NCBI GenBank assembly: GCA_019633425.1 | Contig: WSUB01000010.1 | Span: 372,001-436,000, forward strand | DNA length: 64,000 bases | Direction of reading: 5' to 3' | Source: Tulasnella sp. 424 | Taxonomy: Eukaryota > Basidiomycota > Agaricomycetes > Cantharellales > Tulasnellaceae | Shown: positions 35,802-46,200 of the stretch, one piece after another | Layout of the letters: each line of letters begins with the position of its first letter | Numbering within the stretch: position 1 is the stretch's first letter | The notes under the pieces: generated by a model | Told to the model about the DNA's origin: nothing | What the model saw: the letters and a program-made list of their open reading frames with translations, nothing else | Database searches by the model: none | Position numbers and translations under genes: made by a program

Positions 35802-38800
35802 TTAACGACTCCGCGACAGGGGTTTGGGAACTGGGATCCGGGATCTGATCTTGGGGGGTGCATCACCGGATTGCTGACGCCGGTGTCCAGGATCCATAGT
35901 TACTGCAGCCCCGGCTGCTCCACCACCGCTGACGTAACCAAAACCCGTCGGCCGGGTGCCCAGACCAATGTAGACAGTGGTATCCGCCTCCAGCAGTCGC
36001 AGAGCATCAGCATCTGTCAGGCCTTCCAACTCCAAATCGATATCCAAATCGGCGATCCGTTCGTTAGCAGCCACTCGTCGAATTTCTTCATCCAAGGATA
36101 TCGAGCCGTCAACACGACGTTTGCCCTTCGGATCTTGGACCTGACTAAATCTTAGGCCAGGGGTTGGAAGACGATGAAGTGTCGAGGATTCCAATGGAGG
36201 CGTCGATAATTGAACCGGAACGGTGTACTCCTCATATGCAGCTGGAATCTCTGGAGTCGGGTCTCTTTCAATGTGAGGTTCAGGTTCGGTAGTGTCCGGT
36301 TCGGGTTGGAGGATGACGGCAGAGCTGTGTATACGGAACGATGATGACATTTGCGAGTTGGAGAGGCTTCGTTCCTGCGGCGGAGCGGGATCCCGACGAG
36401 AGGTCGACGCTCGGGCTGGTGGCAACGGTTTTCGGACGTGCTGAGAGGGTAGGGGTGACTTGGGCTGACGGGCTAGGAACACATTTGGGCTTCCTTGAAC
36501 GGGTGGTGGATGAGATATCCTTCGAACTTGAGAGGTCCTGAGCTTGGTTCTAGACGGCTCAGGCTCCTCTAGACGGGTTTCAACCCTGCTCAGAGTGTTC
36601 AGTTCTTCGAGTTTGAGGTCTGATTTACGTCCTAGAGGGTTGGTCACTCTCGGGGCTGACCTAGTGGGTTTTGAAGGCCCAGCAAGTGATTGGACATGTC
36701 GGAGGTCTTCTTCCGCCGGTGGGGTCAGGACGTCATCCCGAGCTGCGGGATAAGGTTCCAACGAGTCTTGTTCGTTCTCGGCGTCCACTTCGGTGTCCGA
36801 ACAGAGCGAGGGGGTTGTTAAATCGGATCCGCCTTGACCGGAAATGGGAAGAGGGACGGGAGGCGCAGCGAGACTACGATGAAGGCCAGGTTCGCGAGCC
36901 GGGATGGATGAGGATGTCGAGGCATCGTCGGGCTGGGGCGCTCTGACGGGTCTTATCGGACCTGGATACGACCATGAAATAGCCATCGCATCATTGCTCC
37001 GCTGAGAACGTCCGTTTTGAGATGACCGAGACTGTGAAGAATTGGCGGCAGAGGATGCTTGCGATGCGAAGCTCTCGTCCCCGGGGCTTTCGTGCACTTC
37101 ATGAGTGGGAGAAGTCGTCTCAAACCTCCGCCGGACCGCTTCATCTAGAAATGGAATAATGAGCAGGAGACGACATGAAAGATGGTATCGAACATACGTA
37201 ATCCCTGGTGCATTTCGTCATTAGCATCTTCCGCGATTCGCTTTCGTTTTAGACCAGCGCGTAATGACTGCAATCCAGCAGATATCTCGGACGTAGCCAA
37301 AGTTGTAGCGTTGTTGTTTGCTTGCTGTCTCATCGTATATGGAGAGATAGTCATTCCGGTTCCAGAGCCGGTATTACGAAGTTTGACGGTCTTCAGTTCA
37401 CTGAGGAACTTTTCCATCGTTTCCGCTGGGACCATGGGTTGGAGAGACTTTCGAGGTTTCGGCATTGGCAGAGGTAAACCACGCTGTGAGGGATGCTGTC
37501 CATTCGCCCAGCTGGTAGCAGGAATTGCGATGTACCCAGGTGGTGGGAGTGGCGGAGCTGGTGGAGGGGGAGGAGGGCCAGTCGTTGCCGAATTCGTCGA
37601 GGAACGGACAGATAACTGAAGGCGCCTGTCGTCAGTCATTTCTTGTGAACGGGCTCTAAAAAGTCTTACCTCGTTCTTAAGACGTTCTATCTCCTCCTCT
37701 AGCTGGCGGATTCGATTGGTCTCACTCGAATGCAATCCATCCTCTGGCTCATTTGTGGCATCGGGACCCCCGACCTGACGATCAGGCTCTTTGCCTTTGC
37801 CCTTTCCAGCCGTTTTGGCGTTCCAGGTAAGCTCCGAGATAGACAGATCCGCAAGATTCGGTTGCGGAACACCTGATTCCTCTTCACGATCGGCACCGGG
37901 TGTCTCGGGCAGAGGATTCCTGCTGGACGCAGGAGCAGCAATGCTGGAGCCCGGAGCTTTCGACACCTGGGCGGATCTGCCGCGAGAAGATGAGGCCGAT
38001 GCATGAGGAGGCGTAGGCATTTTGTCCAGTATGATTATTTCGTCCTCCTCCTCCACTTTGATGCGGGGTGGTGCGGAATGAGCAGCTTCTAAAGTGCCAT
38101 TTGCTCTCTCCTTCGGAGATGGTGGAAGGGCTTCGGCACCTGGAGTTGGACTCCTTTCGGGGGGCGGGGGGTGGCGAACAACTTGCGGTGCGAACCGCAC
38201 GGAGCTACGCCGTCGACTTCGAGGACGCTTTGGCGGACGTGAAGAATCTGGAGAAGGATCCCGCTGCACAGTTGGTGAGGTTGTTGGTGTGGTACTTAGC
38301 CCTGACTTCGGGGCTGAAGTTGTCGGTGGGACTTCAGGATACAGCGTTTTGTGGTTCCATTCTGCGGGCGTTGGTGAGCGGGGCCAAAGAGACCCTGGCA
38401 TTGTCGGCCTACTAGGTAGTTCGGGCATTTTGAAAGCTCCACCATCACTTGAAACTCTTCTAGAAGCTTTGATAAGGCGTTTAGAAGGACCTGATTGAAG
38501 TATAGTGGATAAGCTAAAGACGAGAAGGGTGTCAATGGTAAGACGTACCAGGTCGCCCCTCGCCTTCGTTATCAAGCGAGTATCTGCTCTTCTGTTCCGA
38601 AGAGCCTTGCATCCCATTTTCTTGGTCGTCATCGGCTGGGTACTCAGCGGATTCGTCGTCGGCAAGGTTTTTTGGGTGAGGTGACGATGGACGCCGCTTC
38701 CTTTTGGCTTGCTCGGTAGGGAGGGCACGTCGACTAGAATTCATGCTCCTCGACCGTTTGTGCTTTGTTGTTCCATGGTTTTGTGAGGACTAGAATGTCT

Positions 38801-38978
38801 GGGAGTGAGATTGTTTACGTTGGGGGAACGAGAAATTGGAGAGTTGACTGACCTGGTGTGATAATGTCGTACTGCCTCCGGTGACAGCTGTCACAACAAA
38901 GTCTTGAATCTCGCGTGACACGAGGCCAAGTACAGATGAAAAGATGCTTTGAGAATCGTTGAGATTGTCTTCGGCCAT
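35802..38978 (-). CDS. Large disordered Ser/Pro-rich protein with coiled coil and polyproline stretch
   Basis: I do not recognise a named family. The start at 38978 gives MAEDNLNDSQSIFSSVLGLV, a predicted helix followed by REIQDFVVTAVTGG. Several introns (near 38853, 38550-38493, 37660 and 37195-37145) connect the exons. Features in order: basic RRALPTEQAKRKRRPSS, PPKRPRSRRRSSVRFAPQVV, acidic IKVEEEDEIIILD, a coiled coil (ETNRIRQLEEEIERLKNE), a polyproline run (GPPPPPPAPPLPPPGYI), a helical EKFLSELKTVKLRNTGSG, then a long Ser/Pro tail with SLDEEIRRVAANERIADLDI and ending PVPKPLSRSR. The two helical stretches either side of disordered DNA-rich composition suggest a scaffold; KFLSELKTVKLRN after polyproline faintly recalls an actin-binding WH2, which I hold weakly. 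Confidence 0.6.
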
Positions 38979-39494
38979 TCCTGCAGATTAGAGGGGGTAT
39001 CGCAGGGAAGGAGGCGCGGTCACGGGGCAGTGGGCGATGGGAACGTTTCTTGTTTACATTTCTCACAGTTGACTTGACCGTTTCACCGCCACCATTACTC
39101 TCAGCTCCCCCTCTTCCGTTGGGGCCTTCAAATCCGTATAAGTCTTTGCACTTCAATTAAAGTGGCCTTTGAAGGTCTTCAAAATTATCGTCTCAAATTA
39201 CGCACCATTCGGACTCTCGACAATCGGCTTTATGGCCAAATGTCGTCATATCTTCACAAAAATCAAGAGCTTTTGCTTTAAAAAGGAATTATTTCACAGC
39301 GCTAGATACCAATGAGGGGCGTTATGGGGCTACTGAAATTGCAAATAATGTCCATACAGAAGCCCGCAGAAAAGTGTCACGACTACTTAAGCAACTACAT
39401 AAATCGCCACTAGATACTAATGAGGAGTGTCATGGGGCTACTGAAATTGCAAAGAATGTCCACACAGAAGCCCACAGAAAAGTGTCACGTCTAC
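38979..39494. other. Spacer with start of segmental duplication and 108-base tandem repeat
   Basis: The first 260 bases upstream of the large disordered gene hold its promoter. From about 39239 the sequence matches the DNA at 42155 onward. It contains the first unit of the 108-base tandem repeat at the 3' end of the adjacent beta-propeller gene copy. Confidence 0.6.
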
Positions 39495-39517
39495 TTAAGC
39501 AACTATATAAATCGCCA
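39302..39517. repeat. 108-base tandem repeat (two units)
   Basis: Units are 39302-39409 and 39410-39517, nearly identical. Each begins ctagatac and includes, on the minus strand, the final codons and stop of the beta-propeller gene (unit 2 is the used one). The duplicated block 42218-42325 has only one unit. Confidence 0.85.
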
Positions 39518-41053
39518 TGCCTTGAAGGTTCTTGGATGAAACAGGAGTCATATCGTTGACCGCAGTGTTAAGGTTGAAGGTTTGGACCGGTTCAGCGCCC
39601 CCTTTACTAGGAAGAGCGAAAACGTCGATCGAGGCCATTCCGGCGGCAAGGACATAGAGATAGCTAGAAAGGTTCTGAGTAAGCACGACAGCCAAAGTTC
39701 AAGAGGCATCCCTTCACATACTCTTTGCCTGCAACCGAACCAACCGCGCCATCGAGCGGTCCGGAGCCCGTCGCAAGTTGATATTGCTTGACAATCGAGC
39801 CCTGGAGAGATTCGTCGACAGCGACCTCAGTGACTACAGAAGCACCGGCATCCATAAGGAAGAAACTCTGGGTGGAAGCGGAATAGGTCGTCCCTGCGTC
39901 GTCCAAGGCAAAGTCAAACTTCGTCATTTTACCAGGAATAGCAAGTGCGGGGACTTACAACAGATGATCATCTCTCCGGAAACAGAGATGACGTTGGAGG
40001 TGGCCGGCACAGTTGTCAGATCCCAAATTGCGTAGCCAACGGCCGGGTCGGCGTTCAATATCGCATCTCGTCCGGGGATCGGGGTCATACCGAAAGGGTC
40101 CATTCCGGGGGAAGAAATGGTGTTCTTGACGAAGTCCTGGGACAACTGGCCGCTTGCAGGATCAACCGCCCACTCGGCAATGTAACCGGGCTGAGTCTTC
40201 GACAATCCCTTAACAGACGCGAGAAGTTTGTGAGAAGGCGTGAAGATGATATCTGATGCCGACCCAGGAGGTCCACTCGGAGGTGTAGTCTGGTTCAGTG
40301 GCAGAGCTCGAATCGCATCGTGCATGGCCGTAAGACCTTTGTTCGGATCCGCTTTAAAGCAACTGAACCGCTCCGTCAGCAAAGGCAGGTTGGCGATAAT
40401 ACGAGCATCTGAACACACCCGACGTTACTGACCGCACCACCATTCAAGACGCAAACTTGTCCCCATCCGGAAACGGCAATTGACAACGGGAACTCCCCCC
40501 CCCCCCCGAATTGACGGGCTGGCCGATCATGGTGAGGTCGGATGGGTTTTCCGGGTTGATTTTGAACATGACGATAGTATTAGATCCCGGCTATATACGG
40601 AAAAGTGAGTCCAAGAGCCTAGTTGTAAGAGGATTCCAAAACTTACATTCACGGTGTACAGGTATCCACCGACAACCTTGATCGCATCTTGGCTAAACAG
40701 ACCGTCGATAGCGTTTGGGTTCGCGTTCGTGTTCTTGTCGTGCAATCCTATTCCTCCAGCAGATATCGCCGCGCCGAACGTCTTAGGATATGCATTTATA
40801 AGCGTCTTGCCATATTCTGATGAGAATGCTGACCCACCAAGGTGCCATCATCTGCTATGTTGCTGGCGAGAATCGAGTTACCGGAGGGGTCGTTGTTAAT
40901 GACTGTATGAACGCTACAATAAGCCCAGATTCGTCTAATAGCATGATCAAACGACTAGCCGTAAGCCGCGCCAACAAGCCCAGCGCGTCTGGTGGGTGCC
41001 GCAGAGACGAGAGGCAGCAGCGAAAGACAGATGAGAGGAAGGCTGGAGAACAT
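39495..41053 (-). pseudogene. Secreted carboxymuconate-cyclase-like beta-propeller protein, copy 1 (probable pseudogene)
   Basis: The start at 41053 gives MFSSLPLICLSLLPLVSAAP, a classic signal peptide, so the product would be secreted. Exons then encode ILASNIANDGTL, TFGAAISAGGIGLHDK, DAIKVVGGYLYTVN, NTIVMFKINPENPSDLTMIG, GWGQVCVLNGGAVSNV, ALPLNQTTPPSGPP, IAEWAVDPASGQLSQDF, ICWTTYSASTQSFFLMDAG and the last blade ASIDVFALPSKGGAEPVQTF, ending QGMAIYIVA. This is the Agaricomycete 3-carboxymuconate-cyclase/lactonase-like family. Two defects argue for decay. The first intron donor reads GGCTAGT where copy 2 has GGTGAGT, and read-through meets a stop. A run of 13 G at 40495-40507 shifts the frame relative to the 6 G of copy 2. 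A sequencing error in the homopolymer is possible. Confidence 0.7.
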
Positions 41054-42154
41054 TATCGCAGCACTGAACGGTGCTAAGAGATAGAGAACTAAGTTGCTTG
41101 GTTGCTTTGTGTTGAGGGGATGCTAGACCAGAGCTCATGGTACCGGCTATATATATAGGCAATCTTCATCCTCCATGCGGCAAATGCTGAAAGGGTCCAT
41201 AACGTAGTCGGAAACTGACAGAATTAGTTGCGCATCGCTTGAATAAGCCTCGAAGCATAGTGGCGACATTTGATCAGCTTAGGCGCGGGCTCTGTCAGAC
41301 TTCGACGGTGAGGCGGCGATGGTGGAGGGAGTAGTGCGAATTATAGTATCCAATTCAGGTTCACCGTCATAGCCCTTGGGTAAGCAACTTCCTTTCTGAG
41401 AAAGTACTGACCCGGACACGAGTACTCCAACCGTCACTGATACGATTCTGGGTGAACGAAATGAAACATTGTTACCTCTGTGGGTAGCACTTGATCTAAT
41501 AATAGAAACGTTGGAACAAAATAAAACATTGTTAACCCTATGGGTAGCACGTAGTCTAATAATAGAAACCTTGGACGCTCGTCGTGCACTGCCCGTGTGA
41601 CCATCGCAATAGAACCAAATTTATTCCTGGGTGCAGGCGTCTCAATACTCGGAGGGGCGACTTTCCAGCCCCTTTCCTCCATCACCACTCCGGAGATTCA
41701 AGTCACTCTATTATTACGAATTATATCATAGCTATTTACGGCATTCTTGCAGCATTGGGGTGATATGAGCCAGAATGATGGTAAGAGCCTTGCGCCAAGG
41801 AGCCGCCTACCCCCTCCGAGAAACTTTCTGCGATAGCTCTCCTCCCGAACACAAAACTACGGGGCAGAGCTCGAATGAAATAGAGGACAATTGACCTTGC
41901 TCACGGCGGGAGGCACGGCCGACACGCTCTCTTCAATGGAGAGTGGAAGCAGATGCGGACGGCCAAGTCTTTCGAGGTACGGTATTGGACAACTTAGGTA
42001 CTGAGGTAGCGATACGAGTTTAAGGCACGGGGAAGGGGAAGGGGAAGGTGATGAGAAACAGATGGGGCTGGTGGATGAAATGGGAATTGGAACACGGGCA
42101 GAGGAGGGATCACAATGAAGACACGTCCGGTGATAGCTATCGCCAGACGCAGCG
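41054..42154. other. Upstream region of copy 1 and unique spacer between the duplicates
   Basis: The first 590 bases (to about 41645) are the duplicated promoter, including a TATA-like tatatata near 41149-41156 about 100 bases upstream of the start on the minus strand. It also carries a 60-base tandem repeat. The remaining 510 bases up to the second block are unique, with no gene seen. Confidence 0.5.
41461..41580. repeat. 60-base tandem repeat in promoter of copy 1
   Basis: Units are 41461-41520 and 41521-41580, with shared words tgggtagcac and ctaataatagaaac in register. The corresponding site of copy 2 (near 44430-44485) has a single, more diverged unit. Confidence 0.85.
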
Positions 42155-42302
42155 AGATGTCGTCATATTTTCACAGAAGTCAAGAGCTTTAGCTTTAAAT
42201 TTCTTTATTTCAGAGCGCTAGATACTAATGAGGAGCGTTATGGGGCTACTGAAATTGCAAAGAATGTCCATACAGAAGCCCACAGAAAAGAGTTACGACT
42301 AC

Positions 42303-44022
42303 TTAAGCAACTACATAAATCGCCATGCCTTGAAGGTTCTTGGATGAAACAGGAGTCATATCGTTGACCGCAGTGGTAAGGTTGAAGGTTTGGACCGGTT
42401 CAGCGCCCCCTTTACTAGGAAGAGCGAAAACGTCGATCGAGGTCATTGCGGCGGAAAGGACATAGAGATAGCTGGAAAGGTTCTGAGTAAGCACGACAGC
42501 CAAAGTTCATCTGGCATTCCTTCACGTACTCTTTGCCTGCAACCGAACCAACCGCGCCATCGAGCGGTCCGGAGCCCGTCGCAAGTTGATATTGCTTGAC
42601 AGTCGTGCTCTGGAGAGACCCGTCGACAGCAACTTCGACGACCTCAGAAGCACCAGGGTCCATAAGGAAGAAACTCTGGGTGGAGGCAGAATAAGTCGAC
42701 CCTACGCCGTCCAATGGAAAGTCAGTCTTTGTCGTTGCAAGAAATAGCCAGTGCGGGAACTTACAACAGATGGCCATCTGTCCGGAAACAGAAATGACGT
42801 TGGAGGTGGCCGACACAGTTGTCAGATCCCAAATTGCGTAGCCAACGGCTGGGTCGGCACTCAATATCGCATCTCGTCCGGGGATTGGGGTCATACCGAA
42901 AGGATTCATTCCGGGGGAAGAAATGGTGTTCTTGACGAAGTCCTGAGACAACTGGCCGGTTGTAGGATCAACAGCCCACTCTGCAATATAACCGGGCTGA
43001 CTCTCCGACAACCCCTTAACAGACGCGAGAAGTTTGTGAGAAGGCGTGAAGATGATATCTGATGCCGACCCAGGAGGTCCACTCGGAGGTGTCGNNNNNN
43101 NNNNNNNNNNNNNNNNNNNNNNNNNNNNNNNNNNNNNNNNNNNNNNNNNNNNNNNNNNNNNNNNNNNNNNNNNNNNNNNNNNNNNNCCCCTTAACAGACG
43201 CGAGAAGTTTGTGAGAAGGCGTGAAGATGATATCTGATGCCGACCCAGGAGGTCCACTCGGAGGTGTCGTCTGGTTCAGTGGTAGCACTCGAATCGCATC
43301 AGGCAGAGCCGTAAGACCATTGGCTGGATCCGCTTTAAAGCAACTGAGCGGGACCGTCAGTAAAGGCAGGTTGGAGATAATACGACCACCTAAACACACC
43401 TGACGTTACTGACCGCACCACCATTCAGGACGCAAACTTGTCCCCATTCGGAAACGGCAATTGACAAGGGGAAATCTCCCCCCGAATTGACGGGTTGGCC
43501 GATCATGGTGAGGTCGGATGGGTTTTCAGGGTTGATTTTGAACATGACGATAGTATTAGATCCCGACTGTACAAGGAAAAGTGAGCCCAAGAGCCTGGCT
43601 GTAAGAGGATTCCAAAACTTACATTCACGGTGTACAGGTATCCACCGACCACCTTGATCGCATCTTGGCTGAACAGAGGGTCGCCAGCGTTTGGGTTCGT
43701 GTTATTGCCGTGCAATCCTATCCCTCCAGCAGAGATCGCCGCGCCGAACGTCTAAGATAGTCATTTATAAGCGTCTTGCTATCCTCTGAGGAGCAGGCTG
43801 ACCCACCAACGTGCCGTCATTGGCTATGTTGCTGGCGAGGATCGAGTTACCGGAAGGATCGTTATTGATGACTACATAAATGCCACAGTAAGCCCAGATT
43901 CGTCGAATAGCGCGGCCAAACGACTCACCGTAAGCCGCGCCAACAAGCCCGGCGCGTCTGGTGGGCGCCGCAGAGACGAGAGGCAGCAGCGAAAGACAGA
44001 TGAGAGGAAGGCTGGAGAACAT
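42303..44022 (-). CDS. Secreted carboxymuconate-cyclase-like beta-propeller protein, copy 2
   Basis: The start at 44022 gives the same signal peptide as copy 1 (MFSSLPLICLSLLPLVSAAP). The introns have good signals: donor GTGAGT for intron 1 and GTGTGT with acceptor CTCAG joining SNV to SCFKADPANGL. Blades include TLTFGAAISAGGIGLHGN (after splicing), NTIVMFKINPENPSDLTMIG, EWGQVCVLNGGAVSNV, GPPGSASDIIFTPSHKLLAS, IAEWAVDPTTGQLSQDF, STQSFFLMDPGASEVVEV and TSIDVFALPSKGGAEPVQTF, ending QGMAIYVVA. The middle is crossed by 92 N with an identical 83-base block on both sides, so the sequence there is an assembly artefact and the real gene is probably continuous and intact. The family is expanded in some plant-associated Agaricomycetes; the substrate is not known, and cyclase activity should not be assumed. 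Confidence 0.78.
43012..43269. repeat. Identical 83-base blocks flanking the gap
   Basis: 43012-43094 and 43187-43269 look identical base for base and end exactly at the gap edges. The most likely true structure is one copy and no gap. Confidence 0.9.
43095..43186. other. Assembly gap (92 N)
   Basis: 92 unknown bases. The same 83-base sequence lies on both sides, which means two contig ends were not merged. Confidence 0.97.
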
Positions 44023-44826
44023 TATTGTGGTACTGAACTGTGCTAAGAGCTAGAGAACTGAGTTGCTTGGTTGCTTTGTGTTATGAAGATGCTAACTAGA
44101 CCTCATGGTATCGACTACATATAGGCAATCGTCCTCTTGGATGCGGCAAATGCTGAAAGGGTCCACACCGGAGTCGGGAAACTGATAGAATTGGTTGCGC
44201 ATCGCTTGAATAAGCCCCGCAGCACGGCAGCGATATTTAATCAGCTTAGGCGCGCTCTCCCGGTCGTCGACGGCGAGACGGCGATGATGGAGGGAGTAGT
44301 GCGAATTCTCGAGTATCCAATTCAGGGTCCACCATCACAGCCCTTGAGTAAGCAACTTCCTTTCTGAGAAAGTATGACGCGGATACTAGTACCCCGACCA
44401 TCACTGCTGCAATTCATAGATGAACAAGATGAAACATCGCTGACTCCATGGGCAGGACTGGATCCAATAATAGAAACCTTGGATGCACGTCGTGCAGCGC
44501 CCGCGTGACCATCGAAATATATCCAAATTTATTCATGGTGGCAGAGCGTCTCAAAACGAACCAAGCGCACATGGAGATCATCATCTCCTTTGATTTGGTC
44601 CGGATTCAGCTCGCAAAGCTCTGCGAATGATAGCGCCCAGTGCAGCCTCAAGTGGTGGTATCAACGAATAAAATCAAACGGAATCTATTCGTACAGAGGC
44701 AAGGAAAAATTCAACGAGATGAAACAGATGCGAAATGTCCACGAGCTTAATCAAGCCAAACAATCAAAGCGAATGGAAGGGAGGCAAGGATCCTCTCCGG
44801 TTTGCAGAGTACACCCAACCCTTCAT
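44023..44826. other. Upstream region of copy 2 and 3' end of membrane-protein gene
   Basis: About 800 bases. The first 530 are the duplicated promoter block, and the rest to 44826 should be the 3' untranslated region of the minus-strand membrane-protein gene. No other gene was seen. Confidence 0.5.
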
Positions 44827-46200
44827 CTAGTACGACTGGTATGATGGCGGAGCCGCAGCCGTCGGTGATGTGGCAGTCGTGCGAGGCCCAATGTTCGATC
44901 GTACCACAGCATACTAGAAAATGTGAAATTAGCCGAAGGGTGAGGTAATTAACGGGAAATATACTGTACAGGATCCGCATACTGCATGGTTCTACTGACG
45001 CCCCCCTCCTCCGGGGGATCGATGTAGCCCGAAGGAGCTGGGTCAGAGAATGCCCCATATGTGTCCATGCTCTGACGACCGTGTCCGACATTGACCGGTG
45101 GAAGGGTGGGCGGGGGACCAGTCCCATACCGGGCCTGAGGGCTGGGGTCGTTGAATGGAGACCGAAGCTCATCGTCCTCTTCTTGAATATGAGATAGGGG
45201 ACGCATGGCGTCACGTTCTCCAGTGACTGGATAGTACGACGAAGCTTCAGAGTCCTCATGCGAATGTTCAACTGGAGCAGTGAACGGAGGATCTCGAGCC
45301 CGTGCTCCTCCGCGAACCTTGCCCTCACGCCACTCTTTCAGAACGACGAAGAACGTAGCGCCCCAGCTCACTGAACGATATATCAGACAAGATCAAGACT
45401 CTCGAACGGACCAATTGACGTACGGAAGGCAAGCCAGAAGAAAATCGCACCAGCCCTCTTGGTTGAACACCATCCACCAAGTTCGAGCTGGAATTCGTCA
45501 CCAAGGTCTTGATGAGGGTCTTTTTTTGCGTCCTTGCACCCGGGTTGAGTAAATGCTGAAATGGTCGTGGTGAAGCTGTGGCGTGGTACCGACGTCAGCC
45601 CCTGTTGAAAACACTTCGATCTGATGATCCCGCTTGCCTGATCAGAAGAAAGAGGATCACTCCCGTAGAGGATAGAATAAAGTGAACGCGATCTTCGCGA
45701 ATGGCACGAGCAAAGCGGACGAGCTTGTCGTATTTGTCGTAGATGACCGGCACGAGCAACATAGTCGCGGATAGGAAGATGCCAGCAAGCGCGATGAAAA
45801 TCGCGAGTCCAGAAAGCCCAGCTATATGAAGGATATCGGGTTCAATACTGAAGTACCAGAAAACGCCAAGAGAGCGGTTGAACTCACAGACGCCGATTTT
45901 CCACTTGGATTGGAATGATGCAACGGATGCAAAACAGCACATTGCTAGGAAACTGAAGAAGATTTGGCAGGCGTAGAACACAATGGCTGGCTTCGATAGT
46001 GGCATCTAATGTCGTTTGTGCACATCGTTAGTTGGATCTCGAGAGCGGAAAGGCTGATGTGGCCCTACCTCGTCTTCAAACGAGGCGATGCCATTCCCTA
46101 TCCCTCCAGATGCGCTTGAGACTGGCATTGGAATGCCAGGCTGGCGCTTTTGAGGCAGCCATTTAGCTGTAGTATCCTTGATAAAGTCAACAACAGGCAT
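44827..46200 (-). CDS. Four-helix membrane protein (MARVEL-like topology)
   Basis: The start at 46200 gives MPVVDFIKDTTAKWLPQKRQ. Four hydrophobic segments follow: IVFYACQIFFSFLAMCCFAS, HIAGLSGLAIFIALAGIFLS, HFILSSTGVILFLLIS joined by splicing to FTTTISAF, and RAGAIFFWLAFLSWGATFFV. A Cys-containing loop (TQPGCKDAKKDPHQD, GGWCSTKRAG) lies between helices 3 and 4, presumably outside the cytosol. The cytosolic tail is about 120 residues, Ser/Pro/Asp-rich, and ends ADPYAVVRSNIGPRTT then PPSYQSY (stop at 44827-44829). The intron within helix 3 uses a GC-AG pair (45576..45637). The plan fits MARVEL-type fungal proteins of the plasma membrane, but the family call is by topology only. An alternative end at 44949 exists if the last intron is retained. 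Confidence 0.6.

Larger units (their letters stand above)
39239..41645. repeat. Segmental tandem duplication, unit 1
   Basis: This block holds one secreted beta-propeller gene with its flanks. It is paired with 42155-44555 at an offset of about 2.9 kb and in the same orientation. The match starts near the shared word atgtcgtcatat and fades out after a shared gcgtctcaa near 41645. Divergence is visible in spacers and introns, and coding parts are closer, so the duplication is not brand new. Confidence 0.85.
42155..44555. repeat. Segmental tandem duplication, unit 2
   Basis: This is the second copy of the duplicated block, containing the better-preserved gene and interrupted by an assembly gap (43095-43186). 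It lacks the two local expansions seen in unit 1 (the 108-base tandem repeat and the 60-base promoter repeat). Confidence 0.85.

Noticed and set aside
43016..43399. ORF that spans the N gap with the same segment twice
   Set aside because: Artefact of the unmerged contig overlap, not a real internal repeat.
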